DNA from: CAYXWH01 sp964468755
GTDB taxonomy: Bacteria > Chloroflexota > Dehalococcoidia > Dehalococcoidales > RBG-16-60-22
Assembly (NCBI GenBank): GCA_964468755.1
Contig: CAYXWH010000027.1
Location: 1-22,495, forward strand
Length of the DNA: 22,495 nt
Direction of reading: 5' to 3'
Made by a program: the position numbers and the translations under genes. Of this stretch, positions 1 through 7,508 are shown in pieces. The notes beneath the pieces are model-generated. The model ran no database searches and had not been told where the DNA came from. It saw only the letters and a program-made list of their open reading frames with translations. Within the stretch, counting starts at the first letter, position 1, and every line of letters begins with the position of its first letter.

Positions 1-666
1 ACTCTGCACGCCAAGGGTACGAAACAGGTAGCCACGGTCGACTGACTCCAGTCCGTCGGTGAGCGACACGGCAGCCGCAGACTTCGGCTTTATCAACCGA
101 ATTCGCCTCAGCCCACCAAGCATTACCAGTCCCGCCATCACGGCAATCCCGCAGGAGATGTAAAACGTGTGGGAGTATCCCCAGCTATCGACCACAAAAC
201 CGCTCATCAACGCCCCCACACTTCTCGAAGCCGCCATAATAGTGGTGTAGACGGCCATTACGGTCGCCTTTCGCACCAGCGGGGTGGTGGTCCCGACAAA
301 TCCCCGCCCAACCGGGGGCAGGGCGGAGCGAGCTACCCCCCAGACGAAGAAAATGAGGAAAATGGCAGGAACCCGCTGTGTCAGCACAAAGCCGAATACA
401 AACAGTGCACACACAAAGGTGCCCGCCCCCAGGGGAATCTTGGGTCCCAGCTTGTCCGCCACCCACCCCCAGACACCCTCCCCGGCCAGCATCCCCACCA
501 TACCCACCGCGAACATCAGTCCCAGGACAGTCGGCGCAACTCCGATAGAGGTCAGGTAAAGGGGCAGTATGGGGTTGAGAACGCTCATGGAAACGGTGCC
601 CAGCCCGACGATAGCCAGCACTGCTGCCAGCTCGCCACTTGCTATCTCTTTCCATCTGTCCAGCAT
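1..666 (-). CDS. MFS transporter, N-terminal part (runs off left edge)
   Basis: Reading the minus strand from the ATG at 666 gives 222 residues that stay open to base 1, so the C-terminal half lies outside the window. The protein is very hydrophobic, with about six membrane segments. The loop after the second segment carries GWVADKLGPK, the MFS motif A (GxxxDxxGxR/K type), which identifies the family. A further helix (ALMSGFVVDSWGY) resembles the usual helix-5 region. The substrate cannot be told from the sequence; drug or metabolite efflux by proton antiport is the common role of such proteins. No strong ribosome site precedes the ATG. The gene diverges from the next one, with 142 bases between them. 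The family is secure; the function is not. Confidence 0.85.
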   Translation of the reverse strand, partial: MLDRWKEIASGELAAVLAIVGLGTVSMSVLNPILPLYLTSIGVAPTVLGLMFAVGMVGMLAGEGVWGWVADKLGPKIPLGAGTFVCALFVFGFVLTQRVPAIFLIFFVWGVARSALPPVGRGFVGTTTPLVRKATVMAVYTTIMAASRSVGALMSGFVVDSWGYSHTFYISCGIAVMAGLVMLGGLRRIRLIKPKSAAAVSLTDGLESVDRGYLFRTLGVQS

Positions 667-808
667 GTTACATCCGAATCCCGGTGAAGGTATTGCCAAT
701 TGCGCCGCATCAATGATAGGTGATTGACTATTGGTGGTCAAACCACGGAGTATGATATTATTGATTCAGGGCAAAGCGAGCGAAGATGCTACCGGTGCCG
801 GAGGCAAT

Positions 809-1552
809 ATGGTAAGACAGTACAAGCTCTTTTTCATCCTCGGCGGCATTTTTGCGGCAACTTCAGCCATACTGTACTCCATCCACTACGCCATATTCCG
901 GGATGTCCACCATATCTTCATCTACATGGTCGGTGACCTGGCATTTCTGCCCCTGGAAGCCTTCATTGTGGTAGTAGTTATTGAACGTATCCTTACCCGT
1001 CGGGAAAAGCAGACCATCATGCAGAAACTCAATATGGTGGTGGGCGCTTTTTTCAGCGAGATGGGTAACTATCTGCTCAACGACCTGCTTGAATACTTCA
1101 GCAACCGAGGGGAAATCGCCCGGCAGCTTAATATCTCCCAGCAATGGACTGCCACCGATTTCCAAAAAGCAAGGAATTATGCGCAGAACCTCAGTGTAGA
1201 AATCGACTGCTGCGACGTGGACCTGGAAGAGCTCAAAGCATTTTTATTGCAGGAGCGGACATTCCTGCTCACCATGCTGGAGAACCCCAATCTGCTTGAA
1301 TATGACCGTTTTACCAATCTGCTCTGGGCGCTTTCTCACCTTGCCGAAGAACTCGATGCCAGAGCCTCACTGAAGGACTTGCCGCAGAGCGACCTGGAGC
1401 ATATCGCCGGCGATATCCAGCGCTTCTACGGGCACCTGGCTGCCCAGTGGATAGACTATGTGGAGCACCTGAAAGCCAGCTATCCGTTCCTTTACTCACT
1501 GGTGTTGCGAAACCACCCCTTCCAGGAGCACCCCTCGCCGATAGTTGCCTAG
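809..1552 (+). CDS. Hypothetical membrane protein with two N-terminal helices
   Basis: I do not recognise a named family. The ATG at 809 is chosen because GGAGG (800-804) sits just before it; the frame is open further upstream to 731 but that stretch does not look coding. The 247-residue product has two hydrophobic segments near the N-terminus (about residues 5-25 and 35-60, the second ending in FIVVVVIERIL). A mostly helical, acidic soluble domain follows, with regions rich in Leu and Glu (LEELKAFLLQERTFLLTMLE). This could be a cytoplasmic helical bundle anchored in the membrane. The stop lies 15 bases before the TatD gene, so the two are probably cotranscribed. No catalytic motif is visible. 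Confidence 0.75.
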   Translation: MVRQYKLFFILGGIFAATSAILYSIHYAIFRDVHHIFIYMVGDLAFLPLEAFIVVVVIERILTRREKQTIMQKLNMVVGAFFSEMGNYLLNDLLEYFSNRGEIARQLNISQQWTATDFQKARNYAQNLSVEIDCCDVDLEELKAFLLQERTFLLTMLENPNLLEYDRFTNLLWALSHLAEELDARASLKDLPQSDLEHIAGDIQRFYGHLAAQWIDYVEHLKASYPFLYSLVLRNHPFQEHPSPIVA

Positions 1553-1567
1553 ACACGCGGAACAGGT

Positions 1568-2329
1568 ATGATGCAGCTTATTGATACCCACGCTCACCTC
1601 GATGAAACAGTCAACCTTGACCGGGCATTAACCGAAGCCAGAGCCGCCAACATTGTCGCCATCGTTGCGGTCGGCTCCGACTACGAGTCGAATCAGAAGG
1701 TGCTGCGAATCGCCGAGATGTACCCGGGACTGGTCTACCCGGCACTGGGCCTTCACCCCGCCCATATTAACGATTCCGAAATAGCCCGCAGCCTCGACTT
1801 TATCCAGGCGAATATCGATAGGGCTATAGCCATCGGGGAAATAGGACTGGACTACCACAAGAGAGTGAGAGCCGTAGCTGAAAAAGAGTTACAGAAAAGC
1901 GTCCTCGGCGAACTGTTAGCAATAGCCAGGAAATACGGTAAACCAGCCATACTACACTCCCGATACGCGTGGCGGGATGCGCTCACGGCAACCGAACAGG
2001 CGGAGATAGAGAAAGCAGTCTTCCACTGGTACACCGGCACCTCTTCAGTGCTCAGAGACATTATCCGGCGGGGTTATTACCTCTCGGCAACCCCGGCTGC
2101 CGAGTACCATGAAGAACACCGGAGAGCGGTACGGGAAACACCCCTGGGAAAATTGCTACTGGAAACGGATACGCCGGTGGTCTACGGACGGGGACGTGAA
2201 TTTGAGTATGAGTCCAGACCGGCTGACATCCGGCGGTCTCTGCTTGCGGCAGCCAGGATAAAAGGGGTCAGCCAGGCCCGGATAGCGGAAACAACCACCG
2301 CCAACGCCGCCACGCTCTTTCACCTGTGA
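1568..2329 (+). CDS. TatD-family metal-dependent hydrolase (probable DNase)
   Basis: The 253-residue protein is the usual length for TatD-type amidohydrolase-fold enzymes. Visible metal-site motifs in order are DTHAHLD near residue 7, ALGLHPAH near residue 60, GEIGLDYH near residue 93, an ILHSR segment near 128, FHWYTGT near 152 and LLETDTPV near 200. These supply the conserved His, Glu and Asp ligands of a two-metal centre. Family members act as 3'-5' exonucleases or deoxyribonucleases, and some have other phosphoesterase roles. A second ATG directly follows the first (1571) and would fit the weak GGAACAGG site slightly better. The gene probably shares a transcript with the upstream membrane protein. 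Confidence 0.9.
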   Translation: MMQLIDTHAHLDETVNLDRALTEARAANIVAIVAVGSDYESNQKVLRIAEMYPGLVYPALGLHPAHINDSEIARSLDFIQANIDRAIAIGEIGLDYHKRVRAVAEKELQKSVLGELLAIARKYGKPAILHSRYAWRDALTATEQAEIEKAVFHWYTGTSSVLRDIIRRGYYLSATPAAEYHEEHRRAVRETPLGKLLLETDTPVVYGRGREFEYESRPADIRRSLLAAARIKGVSQARIAETTTANAATLFHL

Positions 2330-2377
2330 AAACCTGTGAAAATTAGGGGGTTGTTACTCAAATTGTTATAAAAAGCC

Positions 2378-2406
2378 TTGACCTGCGCCTGACAATGTGC
2401 TATCTT
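2378..2406 (+). promoter_or_regulatory. Sigma70-like promoter for the CxxC mini-protein
   Basis: TTGACC (2378-2383), a 17-base spacer and TATCTT (2401-2406). Transcription would start near 2413, about 25 bases before the gene at 2438. Confidence 0.6.
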
Positions 2407-2437
2407 AAGCTAAATGCTTACCAGCGAGGAGGTGAAA

Positions 2438-2578
2438 ATGCAGGCATATTGTGTGAAATGCCGGAAAAAAGTAGAAGTAAAGAACGCAAGATCGATTACT
2501 ATGAAAAATGGCCGTCCGGCAACGCAGGGTGAATGCCCGTCCTGTGGGACCAAGGTATTCCGCATCGGTAAGGCCTAA
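2438..2578 (+). CDS. DUF5679-like small zinc-ribbon protein (46 aa)
   Basis: This 46-residue protein begins MQAYCVKCRKK and has a second pair near residues 34-37 in ECPSCGTKVFRIGKA. Two CxxC knuckles spaced about 28 residues apart make a compact zinc-ribbon fold likely. The AYCVKCR opening and the GTKVFRIGK ending match my memory of DUF5679, a small domain seen often in Chloroflexota. The start is well supported: GAGGAGGTGAAA directly precedes the ATG. The gene has its own promoter (2378-2406) and is closed by a strong terminator (2592-2622), so it is a monocistronic unit. The role is unknown; a small nucleic-acid or protein-binding ribbon is plausible. Confidence 0.85.
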   Translation: MQAYCVKCRKKVEVKNARSITMKNGRPATQGECPSCGTKVFRIGKA

Positions 2579-2591
2579 ACAAAATATATCG

Positions 2592-2622
2592 AAAAGAGGG
2601 CCACGAAATGTGGCCCTCTTTT
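2592..2622 (+). terminator. Intrinsic terminator after the CxxC mini-protein
   Basis: A 13-base-pair perfect stem, AAAAGAGGGCCAC with GTGGCCCTCTTTT, around a 5-base loop, ending in a T run. It starts 14 bases after the stop codon at 2578. The A run on the other side makes it potentially bidirectional. Confidence 0.9.
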
Positions 2623-3080
2623 GCCCCTCAAGATTCTTCATTTAGTTATTCATTTCGACGGCAGACTTCTTTCATCAGCAGGAAATACTATCAAAAACAG
2701 CCGTTGCGCAGTTTTCTCCAGATGCATGTAATATCGTTTTATCTGTTCTGTCGGGCAAGGGTAAAATCGGGGAGAGAACGCCCGAGGTTCCGGCTTGTTA
2801 GCCGGCAGGTAACTTGACAAAAAGCGAAAACCCCTTTATAGTTTTACAGAGCTTTTAAAAAAATTGTGCGAGGTGAAGCTGTTATCGGTATAATAGCAAC
2901 GTTCTTCTCAGAAGCGTGTACATCCCTGACCCACCCCCATCCCCCAAATCCACTTTATGGCCCTCCCTGAATAGTTAGCAATCTGGTTAACACCCTGTTC
3001 GATAGTATTTTCCAGCGGATGAACTGTCATGTTTTTTATTTTAACAAAGGGAAGCTCGTATAAAAAAGGAGGTATAATTG
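2623..3080. other. Intergenic region and long leader of the betaine importer
   Basis: There is no convincing gene here; short frames on both strands lack ribosome sites. It holds the promoter at 2814-2842 and then about 230 bases of untranslated leader up to the ATG at 3081. The leader contains a second TATAAT (2889-2894) with only a weak -35 partner. A small CCGGC/GCCGG hairpin lies at 2790-2805, upstream of the promoter. I see no recognisable riboswitch class. Confidence 0.5.
2814..2842 (+). promoter_or_regulatory. Strong sigma70-like promoter of the betaine importer
   Basis: A consensus TTGACA (2814-2819), a 17-base spacer and TATAGT (2837-2842). The predicted start near 2849 leaves an unusually long leader of about 230 bases before opuAC. 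Confidence 0.7.
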
Positions 3081-4217
3081 ATGACACATAAATACAAACT
3101 TCCTATCACCGTTTTCATGGCGACACTCGTTATTGTCCTGATGCTCGTTCCATTTGCCGGTTGTTCCACTCCGGCACCGGAACCAACCCCCCCTCCGGCT
3201 CCCGCACCAGCACCCGCTCCGGCTCCGGCGCCAGCACCTGCTCCGGCCCCGGCGCCAGCGCCTGTACCGTCACCCACACCAGCGCCTGAGCCAACTCCAC
3301 CCCCAGCCCCTCCGGTGGAAAAAGAGTCGGTCCACTTTGCTGACCTCAGCTGGGACAGCGCACAGGTACATAACCAGATTGCCGCCTTCATTGTTGAGAA
3401 CGGCTACGGCTATCCCGAATCAGAGTTCTTGCCGGGAAGTACCATCCCCCTGTTTGAAGGTCTGGCTCGAGGGGATATCGATCTTGAGATGGAATGCTGG
3501 GTAGAAAACCAGCAGGAAGCCTATGACAAGCACATCGAGGCTGGTAAGGTGATTGACCTTGGTGACAACTTCTGGGACAACTGGCAGGGATGGCTGGTAC
3601 CAACCTACATGATTGAGAACGGCGACCTGCCGGAAGGCTTATCTGTTTCGGATATGCCCCAGTACTGGGAACTGTTTAAGGACCCTGAAGACAAGACCAA
3701 GGGGCGTTTCTATTCCTGCATTCCCGGCTGGGAATGCGAAATAATCAACGAAGAGAAGTTCAAGGAATACGGCCTGGACGAGTACTATAACATCTTCCTC
3801 CCTGGCTCGGATGCTGCTCTGAACGGTTCCCTGGCCGCTGCCTATTCCAAGGAAGAGCCGTGGTTCGGCTACTACTGGGAGCCTACCTGGGTACTGGGGA
3901 AGTATGATATGACCCGGATTGAGGAACCACCCTACGATGAAGAGGTATGGGAGACCAATCACGCCTGTACTTACCCCCCGGTTCACGTCAATGTCGTACT
4001 CAATGCCGAATTTGCCGAGGAAAACCCGGAACTGGTGGACTTCCTCACCAAGTATGCCAGCACCACCGCCCAGAACAACGCAATCCTGGCCTATATGCGG
4101 GATACCGAGGCATCTACGAAGGAAGCTGGCATCTACTTCCTGAAAGAATATGAAGACACCTGGACCAAATGGGTGCCTGCGGACATTGCCAGCAAGGTCA
4201 AAGCAGCCCTGCCATAG
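3081..4217 (+). CDS. opuAC: Glycine betaine/proline ABC transporter binding lipoprotein (OpuAC type)
   Basis: This is the extracytoplasmic substrate-binding subunit of an osmoprotectant importer. The ATG at 3081 lies 8 bases after AAAGGAGG (3065-3072); a TTG just before it is in frame but not needed. The 378-residue protein has a signal peptide ending in the lipobox FAGC with Cys28 as the lipid anchor. A 51-residue Pro-Ala linker (29-79) follows, then the binding domain. DLSWDSAQVHNQ, WVPTYM-like WLVPTYMI and YYWEPTWV are typical of the OpuAC family, in which Trp and Tyr side chains form the cage for the quaternary ammonium group. The ATPase and permease lie downstream. The ligand is most likely glycine betaine or a relative, but choline or proline betaine cannot be excluded. 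Confidence 0.92.
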   Translation: MTHKYKLPITVFMATLVIVLMLVPFAGCSTPAPEPTPPPAPAPAPAPAPAPAPAPAPAPAPVPSPTPAPEPTPPPAPPVEKESVHFADLSWDSAQVHNQIAAFIVENGYGYPESEFLPGSTIPLFEGLARGDIDLEMECWVENQQEAYDKHIEAGKVIDLGDNFWDNWQGWLVPTYMIENGDLPEGLSVSDMPQYWELFKDPEDKTKGRFYSCIPGWECEIINEEKFKEYGLDEYYNIFLPGSDAALNGSLAAAYSKEEPWFGYYWEPTWVLGKYDMTRIEEPPYDEEVWETNHACTYPPVHVNVVLNAEFAEENPELVDFLTKYASTTAQNNAILAYMRDTEASTKEAGIYFLKEYEDTWTKWVPADIASKVKAALP

Positions 4218-4241
4218 TATTGAGGTCAATGGGATGGAATG

Positions 4242-4279
4242 GAGTGCAGGCTTCAGCGCAAGCGGTGAAGCCTGCACTC
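4242..4279 (+). terminator. Perfect 14-bp hairpin between binding protein and ATPase genes
   Basis: GAGTGCAGGCTTCA pairs with TGAAGCCTGCACTC around a 10-base loop, 25 bases after the opuAC stop. No T run follows, so it is more likely an attenuator or an RNA-stability or processing hairpin than a full terminator. It could keep binding-protein mRNA more abundant than the ATPase and permease part. Confidence 0.6.
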
Positions 4280-4300
4280 GAGGGCTAAGGAGGTGGTAAC

Positions 4301-4401
4301 ATGACCAATATCGCTAACCTGCTCACCAAGATTCCCCCGCTACTCCAGTTGTCTATACCTTAACCGTATTTGTTCTTCTTGTTGTTGGCTTTAACTGGTA
4401 G
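4301..4401 (+). pseudogene. Possible frameshifted mini membrane ORF in the importer operon
   Basis: An excellent ribosome site, AAGGAGGTGGTAAC, is followed by an ATG at 4301 and 20 codons (MTNIANLLTKIPPLLQLSIP) ending at 4363. The overlapping frame from 4360 continues with LTVFVLLVVGFNW and stops at 4401. Joined by one missing base near 4358, the two pieces would give a 33-residue protein with a single membrane helix. I see the ribosome site and the hydrophobic continuation; the frameshift (real or an assembly error) is inference. A plain 20-residue leader peptide is the alternative. It sits between opuAC and the ATPase gene. Confidence 0.4.
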
Positions 4402-4428
4402 TAGCAATAGTAAAAGGAGACTAAACCC

Positions 4429-5733
4429 TTGAGAAATAACCCCGAATTACAAAACAATGAGGCATGTATCGAGGTCAGTGAACTGTGGAAGATCTTCGGC
4501 CACGATGCCGAGCAAATTATGAACTCCGAGATATGCACCGCCGACCGTAGCACGGTACTCGAGCAGACGGGTTGCGTGGTGGCAATAAAGAACGTGTCTT
4601 TCACAGTCCACCGGGGTGAACTCTTCGTCATCATGGGCCTGTCCGGCAGCGGTAAGTCAACCCTCATCCGCTGCATCCTCCGCCTGGTACAACCCACGGC
4701 GGGTAAAATACTCGTCGACGGCGAGGACGTATGCAGCTTCAACAATCATCAACTCATAGAGCTGCGCCGCCATACCACCGGCATGGTTTTTCAGCACTTT
4801 GGCCTGTTCCCGCACCGAACGGTTACGGATAATGTAGCCTACGGTCTGAAGGTCAGGGGAGTAAGCAAGGAAGAACGCTATGCCAAGGCACAGGAGGTTA
4901 TTACCAAGGTAGGGCTTAAAGGATGGGAAAACCATTTGCCCGGCGCCCTCAGTGGTGGCATGCAACAGCGCGTGGGTATTGCCCGCGCCCTGGCCAACGA
5001 CCCCGAGATATTGCTCATGGACGAGCCATTTAGCGGTCTGGACCCGCTGATACGACGGCAAATGCAGGATGAACTGCTGGACATACAATCAGAAGTGCAA
5101 AAAACGATTCTCTTCGTTACCCATGACCTGGATGAAGCACTGAAGCTGGGTAACCGCATTGCCATTATGAAAGATGGCGAGATTATCCAGATAGGCACTC
5201 CGGAAGAGGTGATAACATCCCCCAGCGATGCCTATGTGCGTGAATTCGTGCAGGATGCCTCCCCCGCCAAGGTGATCACTGCCAGTACCATTATGGAGCA
5301 ACCCAACTACCTGCTCTATGAGTGGCAGGGGCCAAAAGCAGCCATGCATCTACTCAGGACCAAAGGGCTCAATGAAGCCTTTCTGGTAAGCCGTACCGGT
5401 AAGCTGGTGGGTATGGTCACGCTCGAACACCTGATAGAGCTTTTCCGCAGAAAAGGAGTATCCCTGAAGGAGGCACTGGAACCCGACCTGCTCACCTGCA
5501 CCATGGATACGGTAATGGAGGACCTCTTTCCACTGGCTGCCTCAACCCAGTATCCCATCGCGGTAGTTGATGAAAATGGTAAATTTGTCGGTGAAATACA
5601 CACCACCACCATACTGGTTAGCATGATTCAGGAAAAAGATACCGAAACCGAGCCGGAAGAGACCGAGAAGAAGGAGGGTGATAAAGAGGAAAGTGCTGAA
5701 ATAGAAACAAAGGAGACAACAACCAATGCCTGA
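4429..5733 (+). CDS. opuAA: Glycine betaine/proline ABC transporter ATPase with CBS domains (ProV/OpuAA type)
   Basis: This cytoplasmic ATPase powers the importer. The start is a TTG at 4429, supported by AAAAGGAGA 8 bases upstream. In the 434-residue protein the Walker A is GLSGSGKST (70-78), the Q-loop VFQHFGLFP near 120, the signature LSGGMQQR (174-181), Walker B ILLMDEP (194-200) and the switch His in THD at 232. Residues about 285-400 form a CBS pair (NEAFLVSRTGKLVGMVTLEHL and YPIAVVDENGKFVGEI), as in OpuA/ProV proteins where this region senses ionic strength. A strongly acidic tail, rich in Glu, Lys and Thr, follows from about 401. The N-terminus has an extra stretch before the core, as in ProV. 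The gene overlaps the permease gene by 8 bases, so the subunits are translationally coupled. Confidence 0.95.
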   Translation: MRNNPELQNNEACIEVSELWKIFGHDAEQIMNSEICTADRSTVLEQTGCVVAIKNVSFTVHRGELFVIMGLSGSGKSTLIRCILRLVQPTAGKILVDGEDVCSFNNHQLIELRRHTTGMVFQHFGLFPHRTVTDNVAYGLKVRGVSKEERYAKAQEVITKVGLKGWENHLPGALSGGMQQRVGIARALANDPEILLMDEPFSGLDPLIRRQMQDELLDIQSEVQKTILFVTHDLDEALKLGNRIAIMKDGEIIQIGTPEEVITSPSDAYVREFVQDASPAKVITASTIMEQPNYLLYEWQGPKAAMHLLRTKGLNEAFLVSRTGKLVGMVTLEHLIELFRRKGVSLKEALEPDLLTCTMDTVMEDLFPLAASTQYPIAVVDENGKFVGEIHTTTILVSMIQEKDTETEPEETEKKEGDKEESAEIETKETTTNA

Positions 5734-6598
5734 ATTACTACTTGAATTTCCTGAGTTCATCCAGGTCCCGCTGGCCGAGTGGATTGATGTTATTATAGGG
5801 TGGCTACTGACCAACTGGGGTCCTTTCTTTGATGCTGTCGGCGAGGGTATTTTATTTATCCTGCTCAATATTGAGAGGTTCCTCCTCTGGATACCCTGGC
5901 TGGTTGTCGTAGTGCTGGTCGGGCTTGTCACCTGGGCGGTTATGCGTATCTGGTGGGCTGGACTGATTATGGCGGCATTTCTGGTGTTAGTCGGCTCATT
6001 CGGCTACTGGGAACTGTCCATGATGACCCTGGCCATTATCGTCGCCGCGGTCATCATTTCCTTCGTCATCGGTATCCCCACCGGCATCATTATGGCCCGG
6101 AGTAAACTGGTTGAGTCCATCGTTAAACCAGCACTGGACGCCATGCAGACCATGCCCAGTTTCGTGTACCTGATCCCGGCCCTGATGTTCTTTGGCCTGG
6201 GTAAAGTCCCGGCAGTCTTTGCTACCATTATCTATGCGGCGCCACCGCTCATCCGGCTGACCAACGTGGGCATCAGACAGGTACCACAGAGCGTGGTTGA
6301 AGCGGCGGAGGCCTTTGGCTCCAATGGACGGCAGGTACTCTTTGAGGTCCAGCTACCCCTGGCTATTCCGGCGATAATGGTTGGTCTCAACCAGACAACG
6401 ATGATGGCACTGGCTATGGTGGTCATTGCCTCTATGATTGGTGCCAGGGGTCTCGGCATGGAAGTCCTGCTGGCCATCAACCGCATTGAAGTGGGACGCG
6501 GCTTCGAGGCTGGACTTAGCATTGTGCTCATGGCGATCATTATTGACCGTATCACCCATGCCCTGGCGGCTCGCCAGGAGTATTCGGTTACCACTTGA
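5726..6598 (+). CDS. opuAB: Glycine betaine/proline ABC transporter permease (ProW/OpuAB type)
   Basis: This is the inner-membrane channel of the importer, 290 residues. The ATG at 5726 follows AAAGGAG (5709-5715). An N-terminal amphipathic stretch is followed by hydrophobic segments near 57-73, 78-94, 100-122, 145-175, 215-240 and 262-278. The EAA loop that contacts the ATPase is EAAEAFGSNGRQVLFEVQLP (192-211). VKPALDAMQTMPSFVYLIPA and GLGKVPAVFATIIYAAPP are characteristic of the ProW/OpuAB group. The gene order here is binding protein, ATPase, permease, unlike proVWX. The terminator at 6637-6680 closes the operon. Confidence 0.95.
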   Translation: MPELLLEFPEFIQVPLAEWIDVIIGWLLTNWGPFFDAVGEGILFILLNIERFLLWIPWLVVVVLVGLVTWAVMRIWWAGLIMAAFLVLVGSFGYWELSMMTLAIIVAAVIISFVIGIPTGIIMARSKLVESIVKPALDAMQTMPSFVYLIPALMFFGLGKVPAVFATIIYAAPPLIRLTNVGIRQVPQSVVEAAEAFGSNGRQVLFEVQLPLAIPAIMVGLNQTTMMALAMVVIASMIGARGLGMEVLLAINRIEVGRGFEAGLSIVLMAIIIDRITHALAARQEYSVTT

Positions 6599-6636
6599 AT
6601 CGTGACCCTTGCGTCATTCCTGAAAATGAATACGAG

Positions 6637-6680
6637 GAAACCCGCCGAGTATCAGATTGACAAGGCGGGTTTCTTTGTTT
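6637..6680 (+). terminator. Intrinsic terminator closing the betaine importer operon
   Basis: GAAACCCGCC (6637-6646) pairs with GGCGGGTTTC (6664-6673) across a 17-base loop, and TTTGTTT follows. Confidence 0.75.
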
Positions 6681-6763
6681 CGATAGCAAGGCAGGCCGGA
6701 GAACACCGGTACTGGTAACCACACCAACGAATATGGTACTATCTTCTCCAGAGGGAGCATATT

Positions 6764-7447
6764 ATGACCAACGGGTACGAAATAAATGACCTTGTCCGGG
6801 AAGAATCCTGGCGCATGTTCCGGATAATCGGAGAGCTGGTCGAGGGCTTTGACAAACTAGGCGACGTGGAGCCGGCGGTCACCATCTATGGCTCCGCTCG
6901 CATTCAGGCGGATAATGAACTGTATGCCCAGACCCGGGAAATAGCCTTCCGACTGGGCAAACTGGGCTTTTCGGTGATAACCGGTGGCGGACCGGGCGTG
7001 ATGGAAGCCGCCAATCAAGGAGCATCAGACGCCGGCGTAAAATCCGTTGGCCTGCACATTGAATTACCCGAGGAACAGAGCTGTAATCCCTACGCCACCA
7101 GGACAATCACCTTTAATCATTTCTTCACCCGCAAGGTTATGCTGGTGAAGTATGCCACTGCCTTTATCATTATGCCCGGCGGTATGGGTACCCTCGACGA
7201 ACTGACCGAGGTGCTCATTTTGATGCAGACCCACAAGATGAAACCCTTCCCGGTGCTATTGTTCAACAGTGAATACTGGCAAGGATTGCTGGACTGGCTG
7301 AAGGATTCCACGCTGTCTCACGGTTTTATCTCCAAAGAAGACCTTAACCTGCTGGTAGTCTGTGACCAGATTGACGAGATAGTTGATACCGTCCAGAAAT
7401 GGTACCGACAGCATGAGGTTATCGGCAAGAAGGCGCTGATTAGCTAA
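6764..7447 (+). CDS. LOG-family nucleotide 5'-monophosphate phosphoribohydrolase
   Basis: The 227-residue protein carries both family signatures: GGGPGVMEAANQGA (near 74) and MPGGMGTLDELTE (near 137), the PGGxGTxxE motif that holds the catalytic Glu. Its Rossmann-like fold cleaves the N-glycosidic bond of nucleoside monophosphates. In plants this makes free cytokinins; in many bacteria it is a purine or pyrimidine nucleotide salvage or turnover activity. FNHFFTRKVMLVKYATAFI between the motifs is typical and includes the conserved Arg-Lys. GAGGGAG precedes the ATG at suitable spacing. It is a single gene between a terminator and a convergent kinase. The exact substrate is not predictable. Confidence 0.92.
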   Translation: MTNGYEINDLVREESWRMFRIIGELVEGFDKLGDVEPAVTIYGSARIQADNELYAQTREIAFRLGKLGFSVITGGGPGVMEAANQGASDAGVKSVGLHIELPEEQSCNPYATRTITFNHFFTRKVMLVKYATAFIIMPGGMGTLDELTEVLILMQTHKMKPFPVLLFNSEYWQGLLDWLKDSTLSHGFISKEDLNLLVVCDQIDEIVDTVQKWYRQHEVIGKKALIS

Positions 7448-7454
7448 AGGGGGA

Positions 7455-7499
7455 ACGGCACCGCCGATGGCTATGCCGGGAAAAAAGTGAGCGTGCCGT
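7455..7499. terminator. Weak shared hairpin between convergent genes
   Basis: ACGGCAC (7455-7461) and GTGCCGT (7493-7499) can pair across about 31 bases between the convergent LOG and kinase genes, with extra GC pairing possible inside. There is no T run, so this is a tentative terminator. Confidence 0.3.
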
Positions 7500-7508
7500 A
7501 CCTCGATA

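Noticed and set aside
169..687. Long plus-strand frames opposite the left-edge gene, and a long minus frame at 185-655
   Set aside because: They lie over the MFS gene read in another minus-strand frame. Their products are low-complexity, rich in His, Pro, Arg and Gly, and lack ribosome sites.
2322..2341. Tandem 10-base direct repeat ACCTGTGAAA x2 over the tatD-type stop codon
   Set aside because: Only two units, and no plausible role; probably chance or a small slippage event.
3177..3315. Repetitive DNA that might suggest a CRISPR array or satellite (also 20976-21118)
   Set aside because: There are no fixed-length repeats and spacers. The periodicity comes from alternating Pro and Ala codons inside signal-peptide-bearing proteins.
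3041..3391. Minus-strand frame encoding a Gly-Ala repeat protein (also 20708-21403 and 18412-18699)
   Set aside because: These are the antisense of the Pro-Ala and Pro-rich linker codons in the real plus-strand lipoprotein genes.
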